This document shows, in pieces, positions 1 through 6,168 of a DNA stretch of 12,313 bases; positions within the stretch are counted from its first letter, which is position 1, and each line of letters opens with the position of its first letter. A model generated the notes under the pieces. It was not told the origin of the DNA. It did not search any database and worked only from the letters and a program-made list of their open reading frames with translations. Source of the DNA: JAEYFP01 sp964566545 (GTDB lineage Bacteria > Bacillota > Clostridia > Lachnospirales > Lachnospiraceae). Where the stretch lies: assembly GCA_964566545.1 (NCBI GenBank), contig CAZMIX010000066.1:1-12313 (forward strand). The letters are read 5' to 3'. A program made the position numbers and the translations under genes.

Positions 1-1
1 T

Positions 2-679
2 CCGCTAAAGCCGGACAGGGACCGTTTCGTATTGTCAAAGGGACACTGCGCGCCGGGACTCTATTCGACACTTGCACACAGGGGTTATTTTCCGGTAGAG
101 GAGTTAGTGACTCTCCGTAAGCTCGGTTCCCATTTACAGGGACATCCCTGTATGCAGCATACGCCCGGCATCGATATGAGCAGCGGCTCTTTGGGACAGG
201 GCGTTTCCGTAGCAACGGGCATGGCTCTTTCCGCAAAGCTTTTCAACGACGATTACAGAGTATATGCGCTACTCGGTGACGGCGAGCTGGCAGAGGGCCA
301 GGTTTGGGAAGCCGCGATGTTTGCCGGACACAAAAAACTGGACAACCTTGTTGTGATCGTAGATAATAACGGCCTGCAGATTGACGGACCGATCACGGAG
401 GTATGCAATTCCTATCCGATCGATGAGAAATTCAAAGCGTTTAATTTCCACGTCATTAACTGCAGCGCGCATGATTTTGATGAGCTTGCTGCAGCGTTTG
501 AAGAGGCAAGAAATACAAAGGGGATGCCGACAGCCATAATTGCAAAGAGCATCAAGGGCAAGGATGTTTCCTTTATGGAAAACAATGTCGCATGGCATGG
601 TGTAGCTCCAAACGACGAACAGTATGAAGCCGCAATGGCAGATTTGGAGAAAGTAGGTGAAGCATTATGTCAGAAGTAA
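2..679 (+). CDS. Transketolase, N-terminal (TPP-binding) subunit, 5' end cut off by the window
   Basis: This is the diphosphate-binding half of a split transketolase, which moves two-carbon units between sugar phosphates in the non-oxidative pentose phosphate pathway (cytoplasm). About 225 residues are visible. The frame is open to the left edge and reads DRDRFVLSKGHCAPGLY at its start, which is internal to the family (normally about 270-280 residues), so roughly 50 residues are missing. The TTG at 32 is the Leu codon of that motif, not a start. The thiamine diphosphate motif is clear: GDGELAEGQ at about nt 275-300, followed by VDNNGLQIDG about 30 residues later. The last 13 bases overlap the next gene, so the two subunits are almost certainly translationally coupled and assemble together. 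The assignment is secure; only the true start is unseen. Confidence 0.95.
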   Translation, partial: PLKPDRDRFVLSKGHCAPGLYSTLAHRGYFPVEELVTLRKLGSHLQGHPCMQHTPGIDMSSGSLGQGVSVATGMALSAKLFNDDYRVYALLGDGELAEGQVWEAAMFAGHKKLDNLVVIVDNNGLQIDGPITEVCNSYPIDEKFKAFNFHVINCSAHDFDELAAAFEEARNTKGMPTAIIAKSIKGKDVSFMENNVAWHGVAPNDEQYEAAMADLEKVGEALCQK

Positions 680-1608
680 AGAAAATCGCAACGAGAGTCA
701 GCTATGGCAATGCTTTGGTCGAGCTTGGAAATGAGCATGACGATCTCGTCGTGCTGACGGCGGATTTGGCTGCGGCTTGCAAAACGGATATTTTCATGAA
801 GGCGCACCCGGATAAGCATATCAACTGCGGTATCGCAGAGACGAATATGACCTGTATCGCGGCAGGACTTGCGACGACCGGCAAAGTGCCGTTTGCAAGC
901 TCCTTTGCAATGTTTTCCGCAGGAAGATCGTTTGAGCAGGTAAGAAACAGCATCGGCTATCCTCATTTGAACGTGAAAATCGGCGCGACTCATGCCGGCA
1001 TTTCCGTAGGCGAGGACGGCGCTTCACACCAGTGTAACGAAGATATTGCTCTGATGCGGACGATTCCGGGAATGGTCATTATTTCACCGGCGGACGACGT
1101 AGAAGCAAGAGCGGCTGTAAAGGCGGCTTATGAATATGTAGGACCGGTTTACATGCGTTTCGGACGTGCGGCAGTGCCGGTGTTCAATGACGAGGCGACT
1201 TACAAATTCGAGATGGGTAAGGGCATTGTGCTTAGAGAAGGCAAAGATGTTACGATCGTAGCGACGGGACTTACCGTTCCGGAATCCATGGAAGCGGCGG
1301 AGCTGCTCGCAGCGGACGGCATCGATGCGGAAGTCATCAATATCCATACGATTAAGCCGTTGGATGAGGATCTGATTCTCGCATCCGCAAAGAAGACCGG
1401 AAAAGTGGTGACGGCGGAAGAACATTCCGTCATCGGCGGACTTGGAAGCGCGGTATGTGACGCGCTTTGCGCGAAGTTGCCGACTCCGGTTTTAAAAATT
1501 GGTATGCAGGATGTATTCGGGGAATCCGGTTCTGCCTCCGCACTCGTTCACAAATATTTGCTGGACGCAGAGGGCATCTATCGGCAGGTAAAGGAATTTA
1601 TAAAGTAA
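667..1608 (+). CDS. Transketolase, C-terminal (pyrimidine-binding) subunit
   Basis: This is the second half of the split transketolase, 313 residues, a normal length for the stand-alone C-terminal subunit. It carries the pyrimidine-binding domain (about residues 5-170), where the cofactor-activating glutamate sits in GIAETNM. The small C-terminal domain follows (about 185-305), with DVTIVATGLTV and VVTAEEHSVIGGLGSAV, both typical of transketolase and DXS-like proteins. The ATG at 667 lies inside the end of the upstream subunit (13-base overlap), and the start MSEVKKIATRVSYGNAL is the usual one for this subunit. It acts only together with the N-terminal subunit. An intrinsic terminator follows 12 bases after the stop, so the transcription unit ends here. 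No missing residues or frameshift are apparent. Confidence 0.95.
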   Translation: MSEVKKIATRVSYGNALVELGNEHDDLVVLTADLAAACKTDIFMKAHPDKHINCGIAETNMTCIAAGLATTGKVPFASSFAMFSAGRSFEQVRNSIGYPHLNVKIGATHAGISVGEDGASHQCNEDIALMRTIPGMVIISPADDVEARAAVKAAYEYVGPVYMRFGRAAVPVFNDEATYKFEMGKGIVLREGKDVTIVATGLTVPESMEAAELLAADGIDAEVINIHTIKPLDEDLILASAKKTGKVVTAEEHSVIGGLGSAVCDALCAKLPTPVLKIGMQDVFGESGSASALVHKYLLDAEGIYRQVKEFIK

Positions 1609-1620
1609 ACTGATTAATCA

Positions 1621-1653
1621 AAAGCGCGGTTCGACATTGAGCCGTGCTTTTTT
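1621..1653 (+). terminator. Intrinsic terminator of the transketolase operon
   Basis: A 10-bp stem (AGCGCGGTTC at 1623-1632 with GAGCCGTGCT at 1639-1648, two G-T pairs) closes a six-base loop and runs straight into a T tract to 1653. It begins 12 bases after the stop of the C-terminal subunit. Confidence 0.9.
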
Positions 1654-1782
1654 CTGTTACATAGGAAATTCGGAGAAGTTTCCCGCCCATGCCCGATGTG
1701 CAAAGCGTTTGCAGGCGGTTTTTCCCTTGCTAAAAAATAAGTTAAAAAAATAAAAAAGCAGGTAAAAATTAGTAAAAAAAGA

Positions 1783-1812
1783 TAGACAAAAATATTTCCA
1801 TTATGCTAGACT
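1783..1812 (+). promoter_or_regulatory. Promoter of the DUF362 lipoprotein/permease pair
   Basis: TAGACA at 1783-1788 and TAGACT at 1807-1812 are separated by 18 bp, and TGC directly before the -10 makes it an extended -10 element. The 40 bases upstream are almost pure A/T with A-tracts, as in an UP element. The predicted transcript starts about 45 bases before the lipoprotein ATG. Confidence 0.6.
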
Positions 1813-1852
1813 CATAGTAACTAAATTAACAGTCTTAAAAGCACTTGTTTAT

Positions 1853-1858
1853 GGGAGG
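1853..1858 (+). promoter_or_regulatory. Ribosome binding site that sets the lipoprotein start
   Basis: GGGAGG lies four bases before the ATG at 1863. The in-frame TTG at 1845 and ATG at 1851 lie upstream of or within this site and would place extra residues before the positively charged MRKSGK signal peptide start, so 1863 is preferred. Confidence 0.75.
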
Positions 1859-1862
1859 TTAT

Positions 1863-2963
1863 ATGAGAAAATCGGGAAAACTGTTTTTGGCTGTTTTTGT
1901 GACTTTGGCTTTGACCGCGTGCGGCAGCAGCGAGTCATTAGAAAGTGAAGCCGGTGCTGCCGCACAGGTTATTGCAGAGGATGTGCAGGAGGATTCTGTA
2001 CAGGAAAGCGGCACGCAGGAAGACCTGACAGCAGAACCGGAAGAGGAAGAACCAGCAGAGGCTCCCTTTGTAAGCGAGTGGGCAACAGAGGACGGTTCGG
2101 TCGTCTATATGACGGATGATATAAGCTCCGAGGGGCTTATGGCGGTCTATCAAGCATTGGGAGTAGAGGCGATGGGCGAAAACGTTGCAGTGAAGCTTTC
2201 GACCGGCGAGCCGGGAAGCAATTATCTGGATCCTGCCCTGATCAAGGAATTGGTGCAATCCGTGGATGGTACGATTGTCGAATGCAATACGGCTTACGGC
2301 GGTTCCAAACGCAAAAATACGGAAATGCATATGCAGGTTGCGGAAGATCACGGGTTTACCGCGATCGCAAATGTGGATATCATGGATGCGGAAGGTTCTA
2401 TCAGCATTCCAATCGAAGGCGGAACGCATATTACGGAGGACTTTGTCGGAGCAAATTTTGCGAATTACGATTATTTTGTAGTCCTTTCTCATTTTAAAGG
2501 ACATCAAATGGGAGGATTCGGCGGCGCTATTAAAAATATCTCGATCGGAATTGCTTCCTCGGAAGGAAAAGCATGGATCCATACGGCAGGGAAAAGCAAG
2601 ACCTCCATGATGGACGGCGTACAGGATGATTTTCTGGAATCGATGGCGGAGGCTGGAAAGGGCATCGTGGAGAGTCTGGACGGAAATATCCTGTATATCA
2701 ACGTCATGAATAAGCTGTCCGTCGACTGTGATTGCAGTAAACATCCTGCCGCGCCGGAAGTAGCGGATATCGGCATTCTCGCATCACTTGACCCGGTTGC
2801 GCTGGATCAGGCATGTGTAGACCTTGTTTATGCAAAAAAGGAAGAGGGAGCCGCCTCCCTGATCAACCGGATCGAACAGCGCAACGGACTTCTCACGTTG
2901 GAGCACGCGGCCGAAATAGGCTTGGGAAGCAGAGCGTATCAGCTGGTGAAAATCGATGATTGA
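1863..2963 (+). CDS. DUF362-domain lipoprotein, exported
   Basis: This 366-residue protein has a lipoprotein signal peptide: MRKSGK, a hydrophobic core, then the lipobox LTAC with the lipidated cysteine at residue 20. A strongly acidic, low-complexity linker (about 21-70) leads to a DUF362 domain from about 78 to the end. Recognisable family features are the VKLSTGEPG strand, the SHFKGHQMGGFGGAIKN segment (residues 209-225), VDCDCSKHPAAP (287-298) and the DIGILASLDPVALDQA segment (302-317). The biochemical role of DUF362 is not established. Many DUF362 proteins of anaerobes carry a ferredoxin-like CxxCxxC cluster, which is absent here; only C289 and C291 form a close pair. The signal places the domain outside the membrane. 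Its end overlaps the following permease gene, suggesting that it delivers to, or works on, that permease's substrate (inference). The family call is firm; the function is unknown. Confidence 0.85.
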   Translation: MRKSGKLFLAVFVTLALTACGSSESLESEAGAAAQVIAEDVQEDSVQESGTQEDLTAEPEEEEPAEAPFVSEWATEDGSVVYMTDDISSEGLMAVYQALGVEAMGENVAVKLSTGEPGSNYLDPALIKELVQSVDGTIVECNTAYGGSKRKNTEMHMQVAEDHGFTAIANVDIMDAEGSISIPIEGGTHITEDFVGANFANYDYFVVLSHFKGHQMGGFGGAIKNISIGIASSEGKAWIHTAGKSKTSMMDGVQDDFLESMAEAGKGIVESLDGNILYINVMNKLSVDCDCSKHPAAPEVADIGILASLDPVALDQACVDLVYAKKEEGAASLINRIEQRNGLLTLEHAAEIGLGSRAYQLVKIDD

Positions 2964-3867
2964 CGCGATACATAGAGAATACGTTTATGTAAGCTATTAT
3001 TTCAGCGTACAATTCGAGCAGATTTTTCGGTATTGGGTCATCGGCATCGTCCTTGGCTCCGTCATATCCGTATTTGGAAAAAAGCGGATTCATGCTTTAT
3101 TCGGCGCGATGCAGAATAAAAAATACGGCTGGTTTGGCATTATCCCGGCAAGCCTGCTCGGTGTGGCATCGCCGCTGTGCATGTATGGAACCATACCGAT
3201 CGCGGCCTCCTTTCGGGAAAAAGGAATGCGTGAGGACTGGCTTGCGGCATTTATGATGAGCTCCGTTCTTTTAAATCCGCAGTTGATTATTTACAGTACG
3301 GCGCTCGGGACGACGGTATTGACGATTCGTATCGTTTCCTGTATCCTTTGTGGTGTGATGGCGGGAACCTGCGTTCATTTTTTCTATAAAAAACGAAGCT
3401 TTTTTGACTTCAACGGATTTGAAGAACCAGCGGACCGCGATACCGATCCGAATCTGTTTTTCCGGCTTTTAAAAAATATCTGGAGAAATGTAAGAGCTAC
3501 GGGCGTTTATTTTCTTCTTGGAATTTTATTATCGGCGCTTTTCCAGCGATATGTTCCGGCGGACGCATTTGCGCAGCTTTTTAGAAATCAAAGGGGCTTT
3601 GGGATTCTGCTTGCCGCGACAATTGGGGTTCCGATTTATGTTTGCGGGGGCGGGACGATACCGCTGCTCGTGGAGTGGCTGGATGCGGGAATGAGTATTG
3701 GGTCTGCGACAGCCTTCATGATTACCGGGCCGGCGACAAAAATCACGAATCTCGGTGCGCTAAAAATTGCGCTCGGAATGAAGAAATTTGTTTATTATCT
3801 ACTTTTTGTCGTTATCTTTGCATTACTGAGCGGCTTTTTAGTGGAAACCATTTCGAAGTATTTTTGA
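2956..3867 (+). CDS. Predicted permease, YraQ/ArsP-like family (PF03773 type)
   Basis: A 303-residue integral membrane protein with about eight hydrophobic segments. It shows the internal duplication of the YraQ/ArsP family: SPLCMYGTIPIA around residues 72-83 followed by LLNPQLI, and PIYVCGGGTIPLL around 226-238 followed by GPATKITNLGAL. In relatives the first motif is usually a cysteine-rich PxCSCxxxP; here only C75 remains, so any metal- or arsenical-related activity cannot be assumed. A charged cytoplasmic loop (about 145-175) separates the halves. The ATG at 2956 overlaps the lipoprotein stop (ATGATTGA), so translation is coupled to the DUF362 lipoprotein. Some family members export organoarsenicals; the substrate here is unknown. 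No terminator is visible after the stop; the next promoter begins 14 bases later. Confidence 0.8.
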   Translation: MIDAIHREYVYVSYYFSVQFEQIFRYWVIGIVLGSVISVFGKKRIHALFGAMQNKKYGWFGIIPASLLGVASPLCMYGTIPIAASFREKGMREDWLAAFMMSSVLLNPQLIIYSTALGTTVLTIRIVSCILCGVMAGTCVHFFYKKRSFFDFNGFEEPADRDTDPNLFFRLLKNIWRNVRATGVYFLLGILLSALFQRYVPADAFAQLFRNQRGFGILLAATIGVPIYVCGGGTIPLLVEWLDAGMSIGSATAFMITGPATKITNLGALKIALGMKKFVYYLLFVVIFALLSGFLVETISKYF

Positions 3868-3880
3868 TTTATAAAAACAG

Positions 3881-3911
3881 TTGACATGGAGCTAACTCCA
3901 TGTGATAGACT
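3881..3911 (+). promoter_or_regulatory. MerR-type promoter with 19-bp spacer upstream of the DUF3842 gene
   Basis: A consensus TTGACA (3881-3886) and TAGACT (3906-3911) are separated by 19 bp, two more than optimal. The spacer is filled by a perfect inverted repeat, ACATGGAG (3884-3891) and CTCCATGT (3896-3903), around CTAA. An over-long spacer carrying a symmetric operator is the hallmark of promoters activated by MerR-family regulators, which untwist the DNA to realign the two boxes. The predicted start is about 35 bases before the DUF3842 ATG. No MerR gene is present in the window. Confidence 0.75.
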
Positions 3912-3924
3912 CAGGGAGATGAAG

Positions 3925-3941
3925 GAGTGCAGGAAGCACTC
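3925..3941 (+). other. Short hairpin in the DUF3842 leader
   Basis: GAGTGC (3925-3930) and GCACTC (3936-3941) form a perfect 6-bp stem with loop AGGAA, immediately before the ribosome binding site. It would form near the 5' end of the transcript. It may stabilise the mRNA or limit ribosome access; no further evidence. Confidence 0.4.
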
Positions 3942-3944
3942 GGC

Positions 3945-3949
3945 GGAGG
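3945..3949 (+). promoter_or_regulatory. Ribosome binding site that sets the DUF3842 start
   Basis: GGAGG four bases before the ATG at 3954. The in-frame GTG at 3927 falls inside the leader hairpin and has no properly spaced site, so it is not used here. Confidence 0.7.
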
Positions 3950-3953
3950 CTGT

Positions 3954-4352
3954 ATGAAGATTGTTGTCATCGACGGACAGGGCGGAAACGTAGGGCGGAT
4001 GCTGATCGAGCGGCTGATGAAGCGGCTGCCCGAAGCGCAGATCGTTGCGGTAGGAACAAACAGTATCGCTACGGCAAATATGCTGAAAGCCGGCGTAAAA
4101 CTCGGAGCTACGGGCGAAAATGCGACGATCGTGAATGTGCGCGATGCGGATTATATTGTCGGGCCGATCGGCATCGTGGTCGCGGATTCTCTTTTAGGCG
4201 AAATCACGCCGAAGATGGCGGTCGCCGTAGGGAGCAGCAGCGCAAAGAAAATATTGATCCCGAGCATAAGGTGTAACAATTATGTTGTCGGGACAAAGGA
4301 AATCGCACTGGACAAGCTGATTGAGCTGGCGGCGGAGGAAATTCCCAAATAG
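3954..4352 (+). CDS. DUF3842 family protein
   Basis: A 132-residue soluble protein matching the DUF3842 pattern from end to end: MKIVVIDGQGGNVG at the start, VAVGTNSIATANMLKAG (31-47), GATGENA (51-57), the YIVGPIGIVVADSLLGEITP segment (67-86) and SSAKKILIP (95-103). The DGQGG turn after the first strand resembles a Rossmann-type nucleotide-binding loop, but no ligand is known to me. Relatives occur widely in Clostridia and I know of no function. It stands alone between the permease and the ECF genes, with its own MerR-type promoter, which suggests induction by a small-molecule signal (inference). The start at 3954 is chosen by the ribosome binding site and by the family's MKIxVIDGQGG beginning. 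Confidence 0.85.
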   Translation: MKIVVIDGQGGNVGRMLIERLMKRLPEAQIVAVGTNSIATANMLKAGVKLGATGENATIVNVRDADYIVGPIGIVVADSLLGEITPKMAVAVGSSSAKKILIPSIRCNNYVVGTKEIALDKLIELAAEEIPK

Positions 4353-4455
4353 AGCGATACCAGCATATTTTTTAGAAATTCGCTTCAAAAGATGCCCCCT
4401 TTTATAAACAATACCAGGAAGGTATGGAGATTCCAGAAGGAATTAAAAGGAAACC

Positions 4456-4461
4456 TATAAT
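4456..4461 (+). promoter_or_regulatory. Possible -10 element before the ECF S component gene
   Basis: A perfect TATAAT lies 28 bases before the ATG at 4490, but no good -35 box sits 16-19 bp upstream. A TATAAA at 4403-4408 is an equally weak alternative. The 137-base gap (4353-4489) also holds two small hairpins (4411-4425 and 4430-4443) and no riboswitch that I recognise. Confidence 0.3.
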
Positions 4462-4489
4462 TGTATTTTTATGAAAGGATTGTGTAGCT

Positions 4490-5053
4490 ATGAATCAGAA
4501 AACGAAGAAACTAACTTTATCGGGAGTATGTCTGGCGCTTTGCCTCGTACTTCCTTTTTTAACAGGACAAGTTCCTGAGATCGGAAGCGCTTTAAGCCCG
4601 ATGCATATTCCGGTATTGCTGTGCGGCTTTTTGTGCGGCTGGCAGTACGGCTTGGCGGTCGGCTTTATCGCTCCGCTGCTCAGATTCCTGTTATTCCAGA
4701 TGCCGCCTATATTCCCGACGGGAACGGCCATGGCGTTTGAGCTGGCCGCTTACGGCACCGTTACGGGACTGCTGTACCGCAGGCTGTCAAAGAAAAATAC
4801 GAATATTTATGTCGTATTAATTGGAGCCATGCTGATCGGCAGGATTGTATGGGGCTGCGCGCAGTTGATTTTATCGGGAATTACCCAAAATCCGTTTACC
4901 TGGCAGGCATTTGTTTCGGGCGCTTTTATCACGGCGGTTCCGGGCATTATCTGCCATATTCTGATTATCCCGCCGATTGTAATTGCTTTAAAGAAAGCAG
5001 GATTGATTGAAAATGAAGGAATTGGAACAAATTATCAGGCGGCACAGCCATAA
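4490..5053 (+). CDS. ECF transporter S component (substrate unknown)
   Basis: A 187-residue, six-segment membrane protein of the S-component type: the membrane-embedded substrate-binding subunit of energy-coupling-factor vitamin transporters, which uses shared EcfA/EcfA'/EcfT proteins encoded elsewhere. The features are a basic N-terminus (MNQKTKKLTLSGVCLALCLVL), the SPMHIPVLLCGFLCG segment (about 36-50), GFIAPLLRFLL (58-68) and TAMAFELAAYG (78-88), common in clostridial S components. Substrate classes cannot be read from these motifs. It is the first gene of a pair: its last 41 bases overlap the start of a kinase-like gene, so its substrate may be what that kinase phosphorylates (inference). 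The ribosome binding site AAAGGA (4474-4479) is 10 bases before the ATG. Vitamin precursors or nucleoside-like molecules are the obvious candidates. Confidence 0.75.
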   Translation: MNQKTKKLTLSGVCLALCLVLPFLTGQVPEIGSALSPMHIPVLLCGFLCGWQYGLAVGFIAPLLRFLLFQMPPIFPTGTAMAFELAAYGTVTGLLYRRLSKKNTNIYVVLIGAMLIGRIVWGCAQLILSGITQNPFTWQAFVSGAFITAVPGIICHILIIPPIVIALKKAGLIENEGIGTNYQAAQP

Positions 5054-6065
5054 CTATCCTGCCATGCAGCCGCAGGATGTGGCAAAGCTGATCTACCAGA
5101 ACGAATTCGGCCCCGGCCATTTTGTGGAGGATTCCGAAAGATCCTTGCAGCGGCTGAAGGAGGAATATTTTAGCATAAGCAGGACGCCTTCCCGGATAGA
5201 GCCGATCGGAAATGGGTATGTCCGCTGCTATTTATCGGGAATCGTGGAGCAGGAGCTTGCGGTTCTGAATCGGGTATTTGTCTTGACTGCAAATAGCAGA
5301 AAGGGAACGAAACGAGAATACGAGCAGAAGCTGCTTGGTATCCTGCCTTGCTTTGAACAGATGGGCTTTTCCTTTGACAGGCAGCAGTATCTATCCTATA
5401 TAGAGGAACAAAAAGAAAAGGGCTATCCGATTGTGAGCCATAGTGAGACCTATAAACGGATCTACGCTCCAGGCTATCGAGTAATTGACGAGCGGTATGC
5501 GCCGTTTATTCCGCTGATTACAGCTCTTGAAGAAAGACAGAAAACGAAGGAGCGGCTTGTTGTCGGCATTGATGGCAATTCGGCGGCAGGAAAAACAACA
5601 CTGGCGCAATGCTTAAGCGGGCTGTATGAGTGTGAAGTGATCCATATGGATGATTTTTTCCTTCCGCTGTCCTTGAGGACAGAGGAGCGTTTGGCGGAAG
5701 CAGGCGGGAATGTGCATTATGAACGGTTTTTAGAAGAGGTAGCAGATGGTATCAAAAGTGGGAGGGAATTTTTCTATCACACTTTTTCGTGTGAACAGAT
5801 GAGCTATACGGGGAAATGCGCAATCAGCGGACAAAAAATGCTTGTGGTTGAAGGCGCCTATTCGATGCGTCCGGAATTTAGGGAATTATATGATTTTAAA
5901 ATTTTTATGAAGCTGTCATTAGAAAAACAGCTGGAGCGAATCCGCAGAAGAAACGGAAAAAAGCTGTGTGAGATCTTCCGTAAGAAGTGGATTCCTATGG
6001 AAAACAACTATTTTGAAAGCTTTCATGTGGAAGAGAATTGTGATTTTATGATTAGTGGAAAATAG
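5013..6065 (+). CDS. Two-domain protein with C-terminal uridine-kinase-like P-loop kinase
   Basis: This 350-residue protein has two parts. The N-terminal ~175 residues form a domain I cannot name; notable stretches are DVAKLIYQNEFGPGHFV (22-38) and SETYKRIYAPGYRVIDE (144-160). The C-terminal half is a P-loop kinase of the uridine kinase/phosphoribulokinase type: Walker A GIDGNSAAGKTT (185-196), a phosphate-acceptor-side HMDDFFLP (211-218), VVEGAYSMRPEF (278-289) and an arginine-rich lid RIRRRNG (309-315), ending in KKWIPMENNYF. It lacks nothing obvious for ATP binding. The true acceptor is unknown. The ATG at 5013 is preferred; a TTG at 5007 is closer to the AGGA site (4999-5002) and would add only two residues. 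It overlaps the S-component gene by 41 bases, implying coupled expression. No terminator is visible downstream. Confidence 0.8.
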   Translation: MKELEQIIRRHSHNYPAMQPQDVAKLIYQNEFGPGHFVEDSERSLQRLKEEYFSISRTPSRIEPIGNGYVRCYLSGIVEQELAVLNRVFVLTANSRKGTKREYEQKLLGILPCFEQMGFSFDRQQYLSYIEEQKEKGYPIVSHSETYKRIYAPGYRVIDERYAPFIPLITALEERQKTKERLVVGIDGNSAAGKTTLAQCLSGLYECEVIHMDDFFLPLSLRTEERLAEAGGNVHYERFLEEVADGIKSGREFFYHTFSCEQMSYTGKCAISGQKMLVVEGAYSMRPEFRELYDFKIFMKLSLEKQLERIRRRNGKKLCEIFRKKWIPMENNYFESFHVEENCDFMISGK

Positions 6066-6087
6066 AACGTACATTAATTAATAAATT

Positions 6088-6101
6088 AAGTAAATTTACT
6101 T
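6088..6101 (+). promoter_or_regulatory. 14-bp perfect palindrome, candidate operator of the LacI-type gene
   Basis: AAGTAAATTTACTT is fully symmetric and overlaps the first two bases of the -35 box of the LacI-type gene's promoter, a position suited to autorepression. Its centre is AT, without the CG found in most LacI-family operators. It is A/T-rich in an A/T-rich region, so chance is possible. Confidence 0.45.
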
Positions 6102-6128
6102 TACAATCTTCCCGTCAAGTGATATCCT
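6100..6128 (+). promoter_or_regulatory. Promoter of the LacI-type regulator/isomerase unit
   Basis: TTTACA (6100-6105) and TATCCT (6123-6128) are separated by 17 bp, ending 40 bases before the ATG of the regulator gene. Confidence 0.55.
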
Positions 6129-6168
6129 AAATAAGGAAAAAAGTTTTTAAATACATGGGGGCAAGAAG

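Noticed and set aside
32..34. TTG start codon for the transketolase N-terminal subunit
   Set aside because: The frame is open to the left edge with conserved DRDRFV residues before it, so this TTG encodes the internal leucine of the VLSKGH motif.
1699..1713. Catabolite-response element (CcpA site)
   Set aside because: The CG step is out of register with the TGNAARCGNWWNCA consensus: the palindrome has 15 bases instead of 14.
1938..2744. A long open frame (268 codons) on the minus strand
   Set aside because: It lies opposite the DUF362 lipoprotein gene, its translation resembles no family I know, and it has no promoter or ribosome binding site. It is a shadow frame.
4353..4489. Riboswitch upstream of the ECF S component
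   Set aside because: I looked for FMN, TPP, preQ1 and THF-type conserved cores and found none. Only short hairpins are present.
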